This document shows, piece after piece, positions 37,857-46,851 of a DNA stretch of 64,000 bases. The DNA is from Vicingus serpentipes (GTDB lineage: Bacteria > Bacteroidota > Bacteroidia > Flavobacteriales_E > Vicingaceae): positions 1 to 64,000 of the forward strand of contig JAGFIT010000072.1 in NCBI GenBank assembly GCA_024103385.1, read 5' to 3'. A model generated the notes under the pieces. The model worked only from the letters and a program-made list of their open reading frames with translations. It did not search any database and was not told the DNA's origin. Every line of letters begins with the position of its first letter. Position 1 is the stretch's first letter. The position numbers were made by a program, and so were the translations under genes.

Positions 37857-38726
37857 CTAAAAAGTCATATAATCTTCAGGATTAATAGGAATACCATTAT
37901 ACCAAAATTCAAAATGCAAATGAGGACCCGTGGAAAGTTCTCCTGAATTACCCACAATAGCAATCACTTCTCCTGCTTTTACATGATTTCCTACTTCTTT
38001 ATGTAGTACTGAATTGTGCTTATATACAGAAATTAAATTATTACTGTGCTGTAATTGGATTACATATCCTGTTTTTGCTGTCCATTCTGCAAAAATAACT
38101 GTTCCATCTAATGTTGCTTTTATCGCCTCATTTTTTGGAGCAACCACATCAATTCCAAAATGCTGTTTTTTTACATTAAAACGGTTGGTAACAATTCCTT
38201 TTAGTGGTTTGAAAAAAGTAAAACTGCTAATATTATTTCCTGAAGTACTTCCCGCAACACTAAATAAATTGTATTTTTCTTCTGTCTCGACCATATTCCT
38301 CAATAAAGAATCTTCTTCTACCGGAATATTGGTTATCAACCCATAGTTTACGGATGTATCCACTATCGTAGTTTGATCAAATTGAATCGGGTTACCCTGT
38401 ATAATGTGCCTAATGTTTTCAATGTACATTTCTTGTTGCTTCAAAACAGTAGTTAAAGAATCTAATTTTAACGTGTTTTCTACCCCTTGTTTTCTAATCA
38501 TAACGTTAGCATAACCAGGTATAAATTCTCTTAATGGAGTAAATGCAATCAATAACGTTACTAAAACAATCAAAACCAATGAACTTAGTCCTGCGGCCAC
38601 AAAAACATTTAACCGAGAAAGCCGAAAAGAAATTTTTTCCTCAAAAGTATCATCGTTTAATATCACCAACCGATACTTATTCTTCAGCTTTTGAAACTTC
38701 TTTGGTTTTTCTTTAAAGTTAGACAT
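37857..38726 (-). CDS. M23-family metallopeptidase (LytM-like), membrane anchored
   Basis: A 289-residue type II membrane protein with a basic cytoplasmic start, one membrane span at about 35-60, a short coiled coil (SLTTVLKQQEMYIENI) and a C-terminal LytM domain. The zinc motif HFGIDVVAP (HxxxD) and the later TGPHLHFEFW (HxH) are intact, so it should be an active peptidoglycan endopeptidase and not a degenerate activator. A TACCTTTG -7 box lies at 38744-38751 on its strand. It is monocistronic. Physiological role (cell division or wall turnover) is not resolved. Confidence 0.87.
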   Translation of the reverse strand: MSNFKEKPKKFQKLKNKYRLVILNDDTFEEKISFRLSRLNVFVAAGLSSLVLIVLVTLLIAFTPLREFIPGYANVMIRKQGVENTLKLDSLTTVLKQQEMYIENIRHIIQGNPIQFDQTTIVDTSVNYGLITNIPVEEDSLLRNMVETEEKYNLFSVAGSTSGNNISSFTFFKPLKGIVTNRFNVKKQHFGIDVVAPKNEAIKATLDGTVIFAEWTAKTGYVIQLQHSNNLISVYKHNSVLHKEVGNHVKAGEVIAIVGNSGELSTGPHLHFEFWYNGIPINPEDYMTF

Positions 38727-38743
38727 AACAGATAAAATCTGTA

Positions 38744-38751
38744 CAAAGGTA
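38744..38751 (-). promoter_or_regulatory. -7 box TACCTTTG of the M23 peptidase gene
   Basis: TAnnTTTG match on the minus strand, 18-25 bp upstream of the start codon. Confidence 0.4.
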
Positions 38752-38887
38752 ACAAATCAACCTATAAGTTTATTGCTGAGCATTTTTTCTTAACGCTTAT
38801 GCTTGCCTTTTTTATTTTATTTTACAACTAATAAGTATTTTAGCAAATTGTATAATAAAACAAGGGCTTTAACAGTTAAGTAACCAC

Positions 38888-41446
38888 TTGAAAAAAAATC
38901 TATCTATACTATTTATTGTAACTGTAATTATTACAGGATTTTTGGGCTGTTCAAGAAAAAAAAACAGTTTTACCCGCAGAGCATACCATAATACGACAGC
39001 CAGATACAATGGTTATTTTAATGCTCGAGAAATTAAAAAGGAAAACGTAGCCACTTTATATAATGAGTATAAAGATGATTACTCCGAAATTCTTCCCTTA
39101 TTTATTTACCCCGATGAGGTTAAATCCAAGAGCATGTACCCTGACATGGATAAAATCATCGAAAAATGTTCAGAAGTTATTGACCGGCACTCTATGTACA
39201 TTAAAAAGGAAGAACACAACCGTTGGATAGACGATTGTTATCTTTTAATAGGTCAAGCCCGGTTTTACAAACAAGAATATTTCGTAGGAGAGGAAATATT
39301 TATTTATGTTGCTAAAACATTTAAAAATAACCCTAGCAAATACGAAGGCTTAATGTGGTTAATTCGTACTTATATGGAAGTAGGTGAAATGCAAAAAGCA
39401 GAATCTTACTTAGATGTTATTGATCAAGAAGGTATCCCAAAGCAATACAGTAGTGAATATCATGCTTTATATGCTGAATATTATATCAGAAAAAAAAATT
39501 ACGATGAAGCCATTAATAAATTAACCAAAGCACTAGAAACCACTCGAAAAAAATCAGATCAACGGAGGTTCAATTATGTGTTAGCTCAACTTTGGTTAAA
39601 GAAAAAAGAATATGGACAAGCTTCAGCGTTATTTACGAAAGTTATCAAACTAAAACCTGAATACAGCATGATGTTTCATGCTAAAATTAATCGTGCCCTA
39701 TCTTATGATGTTGGTGGTGAAGATAACAAAGCCATCAAAAAAATGTTAACCAAAATGGTGCGCGACACAAAAAACGCAGAATACTTAGACCAGATTTATT
39801 ACGCTCTTGCAGACATTGCTTTCAAAGAAAACGATGAAGATCTAGGAATTGAATATCTTCAAAAATCGGCCGCTGCAAGTACTTCAAACACCAAACAAAA
39901 AGCCCTATCTTATTTAAGGTTAGGAGAACTTTTTTACGAAAAACCTCAATACGTTTTAGCACAATCTTATTATGATAGCTGTTTAACTGTTTTACCGAAA
40001 GATTATAGTGATTATGATAAAATTTATGAACGGAATAATGCATTAACAAAATTGGTAACTAATATAAAAATTGTAGAAGAACAAGACAGTTTATTGAAAA
40101 TGAGTACTGACGAAGAATACCGAAAAAAAGTAATCAACCAGTTAGTACAAAAAGCAATTGACGAAGAAGCCAAATTAAAACAGCAAGCCAATACAATTAA
40201 CACCCCTACTGGTGTTAACCTCCCTACAAATACGACTAAAGGGGGGTGGTACTTTTATAATAAAACCACTTTGGGTTTTGGGTTTACCGATTTTAGAAAA
40301 AAATGGGGAGATAGAAAACTAGAAGACGACTGGCGAAGGAAAGACAAACAATCTGTTGCAACATTTAATGAAGAGGCAGCAAAAATAGATTCCTCTTCCA
40401 CAGACAGTACTGTTGTTAATGAAAAAACCAACCCTGATTATTATTTGCAATTTATTCCAACAACAGATGCGGATATCATTGCATCACATAATAAAATTAT
40501 TGAAGCTTTATACGCTTTGGGTAATATTTATCGAGAAGATTTTCAAAATTACCCCGGGGCCATCAATTCATTTGAAGAATTAATAACCAGATACGATACC
40601 TCCCACTACAAACTACCATCATGGTACAACCTTTACCGAATAAGTTTGTTAATTGAAAATGACGAAATGAAAACGAAATATAGGAACTTGATATTGAACA
40701 ATTATCCGGAAAGTGAATATGCCAAAATAATACAAGACCCTACTTATAATAAAGTAACACGAGAAAATAGGAAAAGAGTAGATAATTATTACAGCCGTGT
40801 TTTTGAATTATACACTGAAAAATACTACGATAACGTATTAATTCGGTGTGAAAAAGCAAAAGCCATTTTTGCAGACAACCACATTCAAGATAAATTTGAT
40901 TTTTTAGCCGCAATGTCTATTGGACATACCAACACACTGGATTCTTTTAAGCTAGCCTTAGAAGATATCATCATTAAACATCCAAAATCTGATGTTAGTG
41001 ATGAAGCAAAAAGAATTTTAACCTTAATTGAAAAAGACCCTCGTGCGTTATCTTCAGGAAAAACAAGCTTTTACCAACATGACCCTACTGATGATTTTGT
41101 TTTTGTTGCTGTTATTCCTACTACCGACAATAAAACCCCTAAGTATAAAATTGCTATTTCTGACTTCAACCAAAAATATTATAGTGCTAACTCTTTTGAG
41201 CCTATACAAAGTATTTTATTAAATAAAGACAGGCAAATAATTACTGTTAAAAAATTTAAAGGAAATGCTGATGCTATAGACTACTACAAATCTTTCGTTT
41301 TAAATAAAGATAATTTAAAAGAACTCAACGAGAAAAAGTACGACTACTTCTTAATTTCAGAAAAGAATTTTGTTCACTTTTATGGAGATAAGGATGTGGC
41401 TGCTTATCTTGAGTTTTTTCGTAAAAACTTTGATATAAAGCTATAA
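38888..41446 (+). CDS. PorW/SprE-like T9SS lipoprotein with TPR repeats
   Basis: An 852-residue outer-membrane-type lipoprotein. It starts at a TTG (38888); the signal peptide ends in a lipobox with Cys21 (GFLGC). The stretch KKNSFTRRAYHNTTARYNGYFNARE after the lipobox is characteristic of PorW/SprE proteins, which are needed for type IX secretion and gliding. Many helical TPR-like repeats follow (about 90-400 and 520-700, for example YYIRKKNYDEAINKLTKALE), with a variable Gln/Asn-rich linker between them. The family links the PorLM motor or PorKN ring to the translocon. It is consistent with the seven or so T9SS cargo genes in this window. No other por/gld genes are adjacent. Confidence 0.85.
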   Translation: MKKNLSILFIVTVIITGFLGCSRKKNSFTRRAYHNTTARYNGYFNAREIKKENVATLYNEYKDDYSEILPLFIYPDEVKSKSMYPDMDKIIEKCSEVIDRHSMYIKKEEHNRWIDDCYLLIGQARFYKQEYFVGEEIFIYVAKTFKNNPSKYEGLMWLIRTYMEVGEMQKAESYLDVIDQEGIPKQYSSEYHALYAEYYIRKKNYDEAINKLTKALETTRKKSDQRRFNYVLAQLWLKKKEYGQASALFTKVIKLKPEYSMMFHAKINRALSYDVGGEDNKAIKKMLTKMVRDTKNAEYLDQIYYALADIAFKENDEDLGIEYLQKSAAASTSNTKQKALSYLRLGELFYEKPQYVLAQSYYDSCLTVLPKDYSDYDKIYERNNALTKLVTNIKIVEEQDSLLKMSTDEEYRKKVINQLVQKAIDEEAKLKQQANTINTPTGVNLPTNTTKGGWYFYNKTTLGFGFTDFRKKWGDRKLEDDWRRKDKQSVATFNEEAAKIDSSSTDSTVVNEKTNPDYYLQFIPTTDADIIASHNKIIEALYALGNIYREDFQNYPGAINSFEELITRYDTSHYKLPSWYNLYRISLLIENDEMKTKYRNLILNNYPESEYAKIIQDPTYNKVTRENRKRVDNYYSRVFELYTEKYYDNVLIRCEKAKAIFADNHIQDKFDFLAAMSIGHTNTLDSFKLALEDIIIKHPKSDVSDEAKRILTLIEKDPRALSSGKTSFYQHDPTDDFVFVAVIPTTDNKTPKYKIAISDFNQKYYSANSFEPIQSILLNKDRQIITVKKFKGNADAIDYYKSFVLNKDNLKELNEKKYDYFLISEKNFVHFYGDKDVAAYLEFFRKNFDIKL

Positions 41447-41460
41447 TTCGTTAAAATCAC

Positions 41461-41468
41461 TATATTTG
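41461..41468 (+). promoter_or_regulatory. -7 box TATATTTG before bactofilin and the atp genes
   Basis: Exact TAnnTTTG match 20 bp before the bactofilin start. It could also drive atpZ and the following gene. Confidence 0.5.
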
Positions 41469-41487
41469 TTACCTATTTAACTTTAAT

Positions 41488-41916
41488 ATGCTTAAGAAAA
41501 AAAGATTCCCTATGGCAAAAAACCAAGAAATAGAAACTCCAGAAATTAACATTATCCGAAAAGGAACAGAAATAAAAGGTGATATCACCTGTGCTGGAGA
41601 TATACGAATAGACGGAATTTTACAAGGCTCTTTAATTTCTGAAGGAAAATTAGTGGTTGGTACCACTGGTGTTATTGATGGAAAGGTAACTTGTAAAAAT
41701 GCGGATGTATCTGGAAAAATTAAAGCTAAATTGGTGGTGAAGGAGTTATTACAACTCAAAGCTTCTGCTAATATTTTGGGTGACATCAATACCAACAAGT
41801 TATCAATAGAACCTGGTGCTAATTTCACTGGAACTTGTAATATGGGTTCTGTAGTTAAAGATATGCATCATGGAGAAAAAAGAGAAATCTTCGAAGAAGA
41901 AGCCCAAGCAGTTTAA
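41488..41916 (+). CDS. Bactofilin (polymer-forming cytoskeletal protein)
   Basis: A 142-residue protein whose middle is a beta-helical bactofilin domain (INIIRKGTEIKGDITCAGDIRIDGILQGSL to DINTNKLSIEPGANFTGTC). Short repeated beta turns with Gly and hydrophobic positions fit the filament-forming fold, and both termini are charged tails. Bactofilins polymerise without nucleotides at the inner membrane and help organise cell shape or envelope complexes. The start may be 41488 or the ATG at 41512. Its last 47 bp overlap atpZ in another frame, so it is probably translationally coupled to the ATP synthase genes. Confidence 0.88.
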   Translation: MLKKKRFPMAKNQEIETPEINIIRKGTEIKGDITCAGDIRIDGILQGSLISEGKLVVGTTGVIDGKVTCKNADVSGKIKAKLVVKELLQLKASANILGDINTNKLSIEPGANFTGTCNMGSVVKDMHHGEKREIFEEEAQAV

Positions 41917-42109
41917 TAATTTTGCTCGATTTTCAGGTATTGCTTTTCAAATGGGCGCTACCATTTTTTTAGCCGCTTATGTGGGAAAATGGTTAGATCA
42001 AAAATATCCTAGTGAAAAAAAGTGGTTCACTATTGGGTTAACCCTTTTGGGTGTTGGAATTGCTTTGTTCAATGTGCTTCGACAAATCAATAAGAATAAT
42101 GAAGAATGA
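41870..42109 (+). CDS. AtpZ/AtpI-like ATP synthase accessory protein
   Basis: A 79-residue protein with a Lys-rich start and two membrane helices (FSGIAFQMGATIFLAAYVGKWLDQKYP and WFTIGLTLLGVGIALFNVL). This is the AtpI/AtpZ pattern of genes that precede F0F1 operons. Members assist c-ring assembly or Mg2+ uptake. It overlaps bactofilin upstream by 47 bp and the next gene by 11 bp. Confidence 0.85.
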   Translation: MEKKEKSSKKKPKQFNNFARFSGIAFQMGATIFLAAYVGKWLDQKYPSEKKWFTIGLTLLGVGIALFNVLRQINKNNEE

Positions 42110-42491
42110 TTTGGTAAAGTATACCATTCAGTTTACATTCCTTTTAGCGTTAATTACCGTTACCATTTGCCTACTACATTTTTTAGTGCTGCATTTTATA
42201 GCAGCCCCATTATTTGACAATAATATAATAGGAGCTTATGTAGCAAATTATGCTTTAGCAATAGTTATTTTTGGTTCTCTTGTTCTCCTAAAAAAGAAAT
42301 TTTCAGACTCATTAGGTTTTATTTTTATGGGAGGTAGCATACTAAAATTTGCCTGCTTTTTTATCTTTTTTTACCCCTCTTATAAGTTAGATGGAAAAAT
42401 AAGTCCACTAGAATTTTCTGCCTTTTTTATTCCCTATACAATTTGCTTAATTACAGAGGTGATTTTCCTCATAAAATTGCTCAAAGATTAA
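42099..42491 (+). CDS. Small four-helix membrane protein of the ATP synthase locus
   Basis: A 130-residue integral membrane protein with four hydrophobic segments (starting YTIQFTFLLALITVTICLLH and ending CLITEVIFLIKLLKD). I start at the ATG at 42099, overlapping the atpZ end; the longer frame to 42051 lacks support. A small protein sits in this slot between atpZ and atpB in many Flavobacteriales; I think it corresponds to DUF6168 but cannot confirm that. It may assist F0 assembly, as AtpI does elsewhere. Confidence 0.7.
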   Translation: MKNDLVKYTIQFTFLLALITVTICLLHFLVLHFIAAPLFDNNIIGAYVANYALAIVIFGSLVLLKKKFSDSLGFIFMGGSILKFACFFIFFYPSYKLDGKISPLEFSAFFIPYTICLITEVIFLIKLLKD

Positions 42492-42572
42492 GGCGAAATT
42501 TGCCAAAAATTTCAATAATAAAATAGTGTGAATAAAACCTGTAAATTGTTTTTCCTATTTAATATAAATACC

Positions 42573-42580
42573 TATTTTTG
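42573..42580 (+). promoter_or_regulatory. -7 box TATTTTTG of atpB
   Basis: TAnnTTTG match 36 bp before atpB in a 124-bp gap. It suggests that the main atp transcript begins here, apart from bactofilin-atpZ. Confidence 0.45.
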
Positions 42581-42615
42581 CACCGATTTTAAAGCACCTT
42601 TATTATTCGTGTAGT

Positions 42616-43707
42616 ATGCAAGTGAAAAAATTGATGAAGATCCTATTGTTATTGCTTTTTGTGAGCCCATTAACTATTTTGGCTAATGCTGACACTGAGC
42701 ACGTTTCCGAAGAACATGGAGTAAAATCTGAAGAATTATCTGAGGAAGATCAAAAAAGTAAGAAAAGAAAAGAATACATCAATCATCATTTATTAGATGC
42801 ACATAGTTTTACTATCTGGCACGCTAAAGGTTGGGAATTTCCACTTCCTATTATTTTATGGGATGAAGGTCTACATGTTTTTTCATCCTCAAAATTTCAT
42901 CATGGGGAAGCAGTAGCTGAATCTAAAGGAAACTACTATAAATTACATCACGAAAAAATTTACAAAACAGATGCTGAAGGCACCTTAGTGATGGATGAAC
43001 ATCACCACCCCACCAATGCTAAGCCACTAGATTTTTCTATCACTAAAAATGTGTTTACAATAATGCTAATGTCATTATTTATCTTTTTCCTATTTACTCG
43101 TTTTGCAAAAACATATACCAACAACTTAGTTCCTCAAAAAGGCGGAAAATTTCTAGAGCCTTTAGTTATTTTTATTAGAGACGAAATTGCCAAACCAAAC
43201 ATTGGAGAAAAACATTATAAAAAATACATGAGTTATTTATTAACAGTTTTCTTTTTTATCTGGTTTTTAAACTTAGCAGGAATGACTCCTTTAGGAATTG
43301 GAGTGACAAACAATATTGCTGTGACTTTTGGATTGGCATTAATCACGTTTATTATCACTCAATTCACTTCTAACAAAAATTATTGGGGACATATTTTTTG
43401 GATGCCAGGAGTTCCTTCCCCAATGAAAATTATTTTAGCCCCAATAGAATTATTAGGTGTTTTCATTAAACCCTTTGCATTAATGATTCGTCTGTACGCG
43501 AACATGACTGCTGGGCATATTGTTTTAATGAGTTTAATTGGTCTATTGTATGTATTTACTAACTGGTTCGCTAAAGGAGCATTCCTTGGGTTAACCTTGT
43601 TTTTATCTATAATAGAACTATTAGTTGCCTTTTTACAGGCATATATATTCACCATGTTAACTGCCCTTTATTTTGGAGGTGCTGTTGCAGAGCATGATGA
43701 ACACTAG
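42616..43707 (+). CDS. atpB: ATP synthase F0 subunit a
   Basis: A 363-residue subunit a that forms the proton half-channels beside the c-ring. The membrane core begins at about residue 145; the essential arginine is in IRLYANMTAGHIVLMS. It has the Bacteroidota-type N-terminal extension, with a signal-peptide-like start (LLLLLFVSPLTILANA) and a His/Glu-rich periplasmic region (HHGEAV, MDEHHHP). It is the first gene of atpB-E-F-H-A-G. Confidence 0.95.
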   Translation: MQVKKLMKILLLLLFVSPLTILANADTEHVSEEHGVKSEELSEEDQKSKKRKEYINHHLLDAHSFTIWHAKGWEFPLPIILWDEGLHVFSSSKFHHGEAVAESKGNYYKLHHEKIYKTDAEGTLVMDEHHHPTNAKPLDFSITKNVFTIMLMSLFIFFLFTRFAKTYTNNLVPQKGGKFLEPLVIFIRDEIAKPNIGEKHYKKYMSYLLTVFFFIWFLNLAGMTPLGIGVTNNIAVTFGLALITFIITQFTSNKNYWGHIFWMPGVPSPMKIILAPIELLGVFIKPFALMIRLYANMTAGHIVLMSLIGLLYVFTNWFAKGAFLGLTLFLSIIELLVAFLQAYIFTMLTALYFGGAVAEHDEH

Positions 43708-43727
43708 ATAAGTAATTTATTAACCTT

Positions 43728-43745
43728 GTCTGCCGATAGGCAGGC
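43728..43745. repeat. Short palindrome with CTGCC-GATA-GGCAG core between atpB and atpE
   Basis: A seven-base stem with one wobble around GATA, 20 bp after the atpB stop and 16 bp before the atpE ATG. It is GC-rich for this region and resembles dispersed intergenic palindromes of Bacteroidota. The palindrome at 59945-59962 has a related CCGATAG core. Confidence 0.6.
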
Positions 43746-43761
43746 TATAAAATTTTATATT

Positions 43762-43953
43762 ATGGAAATTCCAGCGATTGTAGGAGCAGGATTAGTTGTT
43801 ATCGGTGCAGGTATCGGTATTGGTAGAATAGGTGGTTCAGCAATGGACGCTATTGCACGTCAACCAGAAGCAACTAACAAAATTCAAACAGCGATGTTGA
43901 TTGCAGCAGCGTTAATTGAAGGTATTGGATTTGCTGCATTATTTGCAGTTTAA
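43762..43953 (+). CDS. atpE: ATP synthase F0 subunit c
   Basis: A 63-residue two-helix proteolipid. The start is the ATG at 43762 (MEIPAIVGAG); the frame extends upstream through the palindrome without support. Helix 1 has the glycine-rich GAGIGIGRIGGSAMDAIARQPE, with the polar loop RQPE at 33-36. Helix 2 carries the ion-binding Glu53 in ALIEGIGFAALF. Glycine after Glu53 and the absence of the Na+ signature point to proton use. A strong hairpin follows before atpF. Confidence 0.95.
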   Translation: MEIPAIVGAGLVVIGAGIGIGRIGGSAMDAIARQPEATNKIQTAMLIAAALIEGIGFAALFAV

Positions 43954-43965
43954 ACAATCAATTTT

Positions 43966-44000
43966 AAGAAAGCTGTAACGGTTGGTTACAGCTTTCTTTT
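43966..44000 (+). terminator. Intra-operon hairpin between atpE and atpF
   Basis: A perfect 14-bp stem (AAGAAAGCTGTAAC and its complement) with a GGTTG loop and a CTTTT tail looks like a terminator, yet it lies inside the atp operon. Partial termination would raise subunit c output relative to the downstream genes. Confidence 0.75.
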
Positions 44001-44023
44001 AAAAATTATAAAATTAAAAAGGA

Positions 44024-44524
44024 ATGGAAAAGTTATTAAATGATTTCTCAGTTGGTTTGTTCTTCTGGCAAACGCTTTTGTTTGTAGTATTATTATTCTT
44101 GTTAAGAAAATATGCTTGGAAACCTATTTTGAATGCGGTTAATGAAAGAGAAGACTCTATCAAGGATGCTTTAAATTCTGCAGAAGAAGCTAAAAGAGCA
44201 ATGGCAGAGCTAAAATCCAGCAATGAAACGTTGTTGAATGAGGCAAGAGCCGAAAGAGATGCGATGCTAAAAGAAGCTAGAACAGTTAAAGAAAAAATGA
44301 TTGCTGATGCTAAATCAAAAGCCAGCGAAGACGCTGAAAAAATCATTACTGCAGCAAAAGAGAGTATTCAACACGAAAAGATGGCTGCATTAACTGAGTT
44401 AAAAAATCAGGTAGCAGTATTGTCTATTGAAATTGCTGAAAAAATCTTAAAAGATGAACTATCTTCTGCTGATAAGCAAAAAGCAATTATTGATAATGTG
44501 GTAAAAGATATTAATCTAAATTAA
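44024..44524 (+). CDS. atpF: ATP synthase F0 subunit b
   Basis: A 166-residue stator subunit with one N-terminal membrane helix (FFWQTLLFVVLLFLLRKYAWKPI), then a long Ala/Glu/Lys-rich coiled coil (EEAKRAMAELKSSNETLLNE onward). It connects subunit a to the delta subunit on F1. It lies 70 bp after atpE and 6 bp before atpH. Confidence 0.95.
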   Translation: MEKLLNDFSVGLFFWQTLLFVVLLFLLRKYAWKPILNAVNEREDSIKDALNSAEEAKRAMAELKSSNETLLNEARAERDAMLKEARTVKEKMIADAKSKASEDAEKIITAAKESIQHEKMAALTELKNQVAVLSIEIAEKILKDELSSADKQKAIIDNVVKDINLN

Positions 44525-44530
44525 ACTTAG

Positions 44531-45091
44531 ATGAGAGATATTAAAGTAGCTTCACGGTACGCTAAATCATTACTTAAAATTGCTATTGAAGAAAAAGCAT
44601 TAGAAGAGCTTTATGCAGATATGCAATTTATTAATAAGATATGTACTGAAAATCGTGAGTTAATGGTCGTATTAAAAAGCCCTGTGATAAAAAACGATAA
44701 AAAACAGGCGATTTTAAATGCCATTTTTGATAAAAATATCTCTAAGATAGCTTCTATCTTCACAGCACTTATTACCAGTAAAAAAAGAGCAGGAATCATT
44801 GGAGATATTGCAGCATCGTTTATTGAGGTTTACAAACAACATAAAAACATCAAAACGGCTCAGGTAACTTCTGCTGTAACACTATCTAAATCACAAAAAG
44901 AGGCTATCGCTGCCATTTTAAATAGCACTAAATCTGCTGATAGTATTGAATTACATGAAATAATTAACAAAGATATTATTGGAGGATTGATAGTCCGAAT
45001 TGGTGATAAACAAGTGGATGAAAGTATAAAACGAAAATTAAAGAACCTTGCAATGGAGTTTGATGAAAACCCATATGTTAGGGAATATTAA
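44531..45091 (+). CDS. atpH: ATP synthase F1 subunit delta
   Basis: A 186-residue OSCP/delta subunit with the N-terminal six-helix domain (ASRYAKSLLKIAIEEK) and the C-terminal KDIIGGLIVRIGDKQVDESIKRKL motif. It joins the stator stalk to the alpha-3 beta-3 head. It is followed by a 93-bp gap before atpA. Confidence 0.93.
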   Translation: MRDIKVASRYAKSLLKIAIEEKALEELYADMQFINKICTENRELMVVLKSPVIKNDKKQAILNAIFDKNISKIASIFTALITSKKRAGIIGDIAASFIEVYKQHKNIKTAQVTSAVTLSKSQKEAIAAILNSTKSADSIELHEIINKDIIGGLIVRIGDKQVDESIKRKLKNLAMEFDENPYVREY

Positions 45092-45184
45092 AATAATAAA
45101 AATAGTTAGAAGGTTAACAGTTTAGAAGGTTAGCAATAATCAAATTAAACTTTAAACCAAATAAACACATAAACTTAAAAAAAC

Positions 45185-46765
45185 ATGGCCGAAGTAAAAC
45201 CCGCAGAAGTTTCAGCAATTTTAAAGCAGCAATTAGCTGGATTTAAAACAGAAGCACAACTAGAAGAAGTTGGTACAGTTCTTCAAATTGGTGATGGTAT
45301 TGCCCGTATTTACGGATTATCAGAAGTACAAGCTGGAGAGTTAATTGAATTTGAAAACGGATTAACTGCAATTGTATTGAACCTTGAAGAAGACAATGTT
45401 GGAGCCGTACTTTTAGGTTCTTCAAAAGGAATTAAAGAAGGTGATACCGTAAAAAGAACAAACAAAATTGCTTCACTAAAAGTAGGTGAAGGGTTGGTTG
45501 GTAGAGTAGTAGATACACTAGGTGATCCTATTGATGGAAAAGGTCCTATCCAAGGTGAACTGTACGATATGCCTTTAGAACGAAAAGCACCAGGTGTTGT
45601 TTTTAGAGAGCCCGTAACTGAACCTTTACAAAGTGGAATCAAAGCAATTGATTCTATGATTCCTGTAGGAAGAGGTCAAAGAGAGTTGATTATTGGAGAT
45701 AGACAAACAGGAAAGACAACTGTTGCTATTGATACCATTATTAATCAAAAAGAATTTTATGATAGAGGAGAACCTGTATTTTGTATTTATGTGGCAACAG
45801 GACAAAAAGCCTCTACCGTTGCAGGGATAGTGCAAACATTAGAAAATGCTGGAGCAATGGCTTATACAGTTGTTGTAGCGGCAAATGCTTCTGACCCTGC
45901 GCCAATGCAATTTTACTCTCCCTTTGCTGGAGCAGCTATTGGTGAGTACTTCAGAGATACTGGTCGACCAGCATTAATTGTATATGATGATTTATCAAAA
46001 CAAGCTGTTGCTTATCGTGAGGTTTCCTTATTATTAAGAAGACCTCCAGGACGTGAAGCTTACCCTGGAGACGTATTTTACTTACATTCAAGATTATTAG
46101 AAAGAGCTGCAAAAATTATTAATGTTGACAGTATTGCTCAAAACATGAATGATTTACCAGAATCTATTAGACCTTTAGTAAAAGGCGGTGGGTCATTAAC
46201 TGCTCTTCCAATTATTGAAACACAAGCAGGTGACGTTTCTGCATATATTCCAACCAACGTAATTTCTATTACTGATGGACAAATTTTCTTAGATGGTGAC
46301 TTGTTTAACCAAGGGGTAAGACCAGCAATTAACGTAGGTATTTCTGTATCTCGTGTTGGGGGTAATGCTCAAATTAAATCCATGAAAAAAGTAGCAGGAA
46401 CACTAAAATTAGATCAAGCACAATTTAGAGAGCTAGAAGCTTTTGCTAAGTTTGGTTCTGATTTGGATGCTGCTACTATGGGCGTAATTAATAAAGGTAA
46501 ACGAAATGTCGAAATCTTAAAACAAGGTCAAAATGCACCTTTACCAGTAGAGCAACAAGTAGCTATTATCTATTTGGGAGCTAGAGGGTTAATCAATAGC
46601 ATCCCTGTTGATAAAGTACGAGAGTTTGAAACAGAATACTTAAGTTTCTTAGTCAATACGCACCAAGAAGCACTAGATGCTTTAAGAGCAGGAAAATTAG
46701 ACGAAGACACTACTGACACCTTGGAAAAAGTAGCAAAAGAATTAACAGCAAAATACAAAAACTAA
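45185..46765 (+). CDS. atpA: ATP synthase F1 subunit alpha
   Basis: A 526-residue non-catalytic nucleotide-binding subunit. It has the Walker A motif GDRQTGKTT, the [33 protein letters not shown] region with the Walker B aspartate, and [17 protein letters not shown]. The length is normal. An 86-bp gap with a 14-bp inverted repeat follows before atpG. Confidence 0.97.
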   Translation: MAEVKPAEVSAILKQQLAGFKTEAQLEEVGTVLQIGDGIARIYGLSEVQAGELIEFENGLTAIVLNLEEDNVGAVLLGSSKGIKEGDTVKRTNKIASLKVGEGLVGRVVDTLGDPIDGKGPIQGELYDMPLERKAPGVVFREPVTEPLQSGIKAIDSMIPVGRGQRELIIGDRQTGKTTVAIDTIINQKEFYDRGEPVFCIYVATGQKASTVAGIVQTLENAGAMAYTVVVAANASDPAPMQFYSPFAGAAIGEYFRDTGRPALIVYDDLSKQAVAYREVSLLLRRPPGREAYPGDVFYLHSRLLERAAKIINVDSIAQNMNDLPESIRPLVKGGGSLTALPIIETQAGDVSAYIPTNVISITDGQIFLDGDLFNQGVRPAINVGISVSRVGGNAQIKSMKKVAGTLKLDQAQFRELEAFAKFGSDLDAATMGVINKGKRNVEILKQGQNAPLPVEQQVAIIYLGARGLINSIPVDKVREFETEYLSFLVNTHQEALDALRAGKLDEDTTDTLEKVAKELTAKYKN

Positions 46766-46782
46766 GTTCAAAGTTGAAAGAG

Positions 46783-46824
46783 AAAAGTTGAAAGTGATTC
46801 TTAATTCGTACACTTTCAACTTTT
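46783..46824. repeat. Perfect 14-bp inverted repeat in the atpA-atpG gap
   Basis: AAAAGTTGAAAGTG (46783-46796) and its exact complement (46811-46824) flank a 14-nt loop. There is no long T-run after it, so it may be a processing or stability element and not a terminator. AAGTTGAAAG-like words also occur just beside it. Confidence 0.7.
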
Positions 46825-46851
46825 AAACTTTTCACTTTTAAACTCAAAAAA

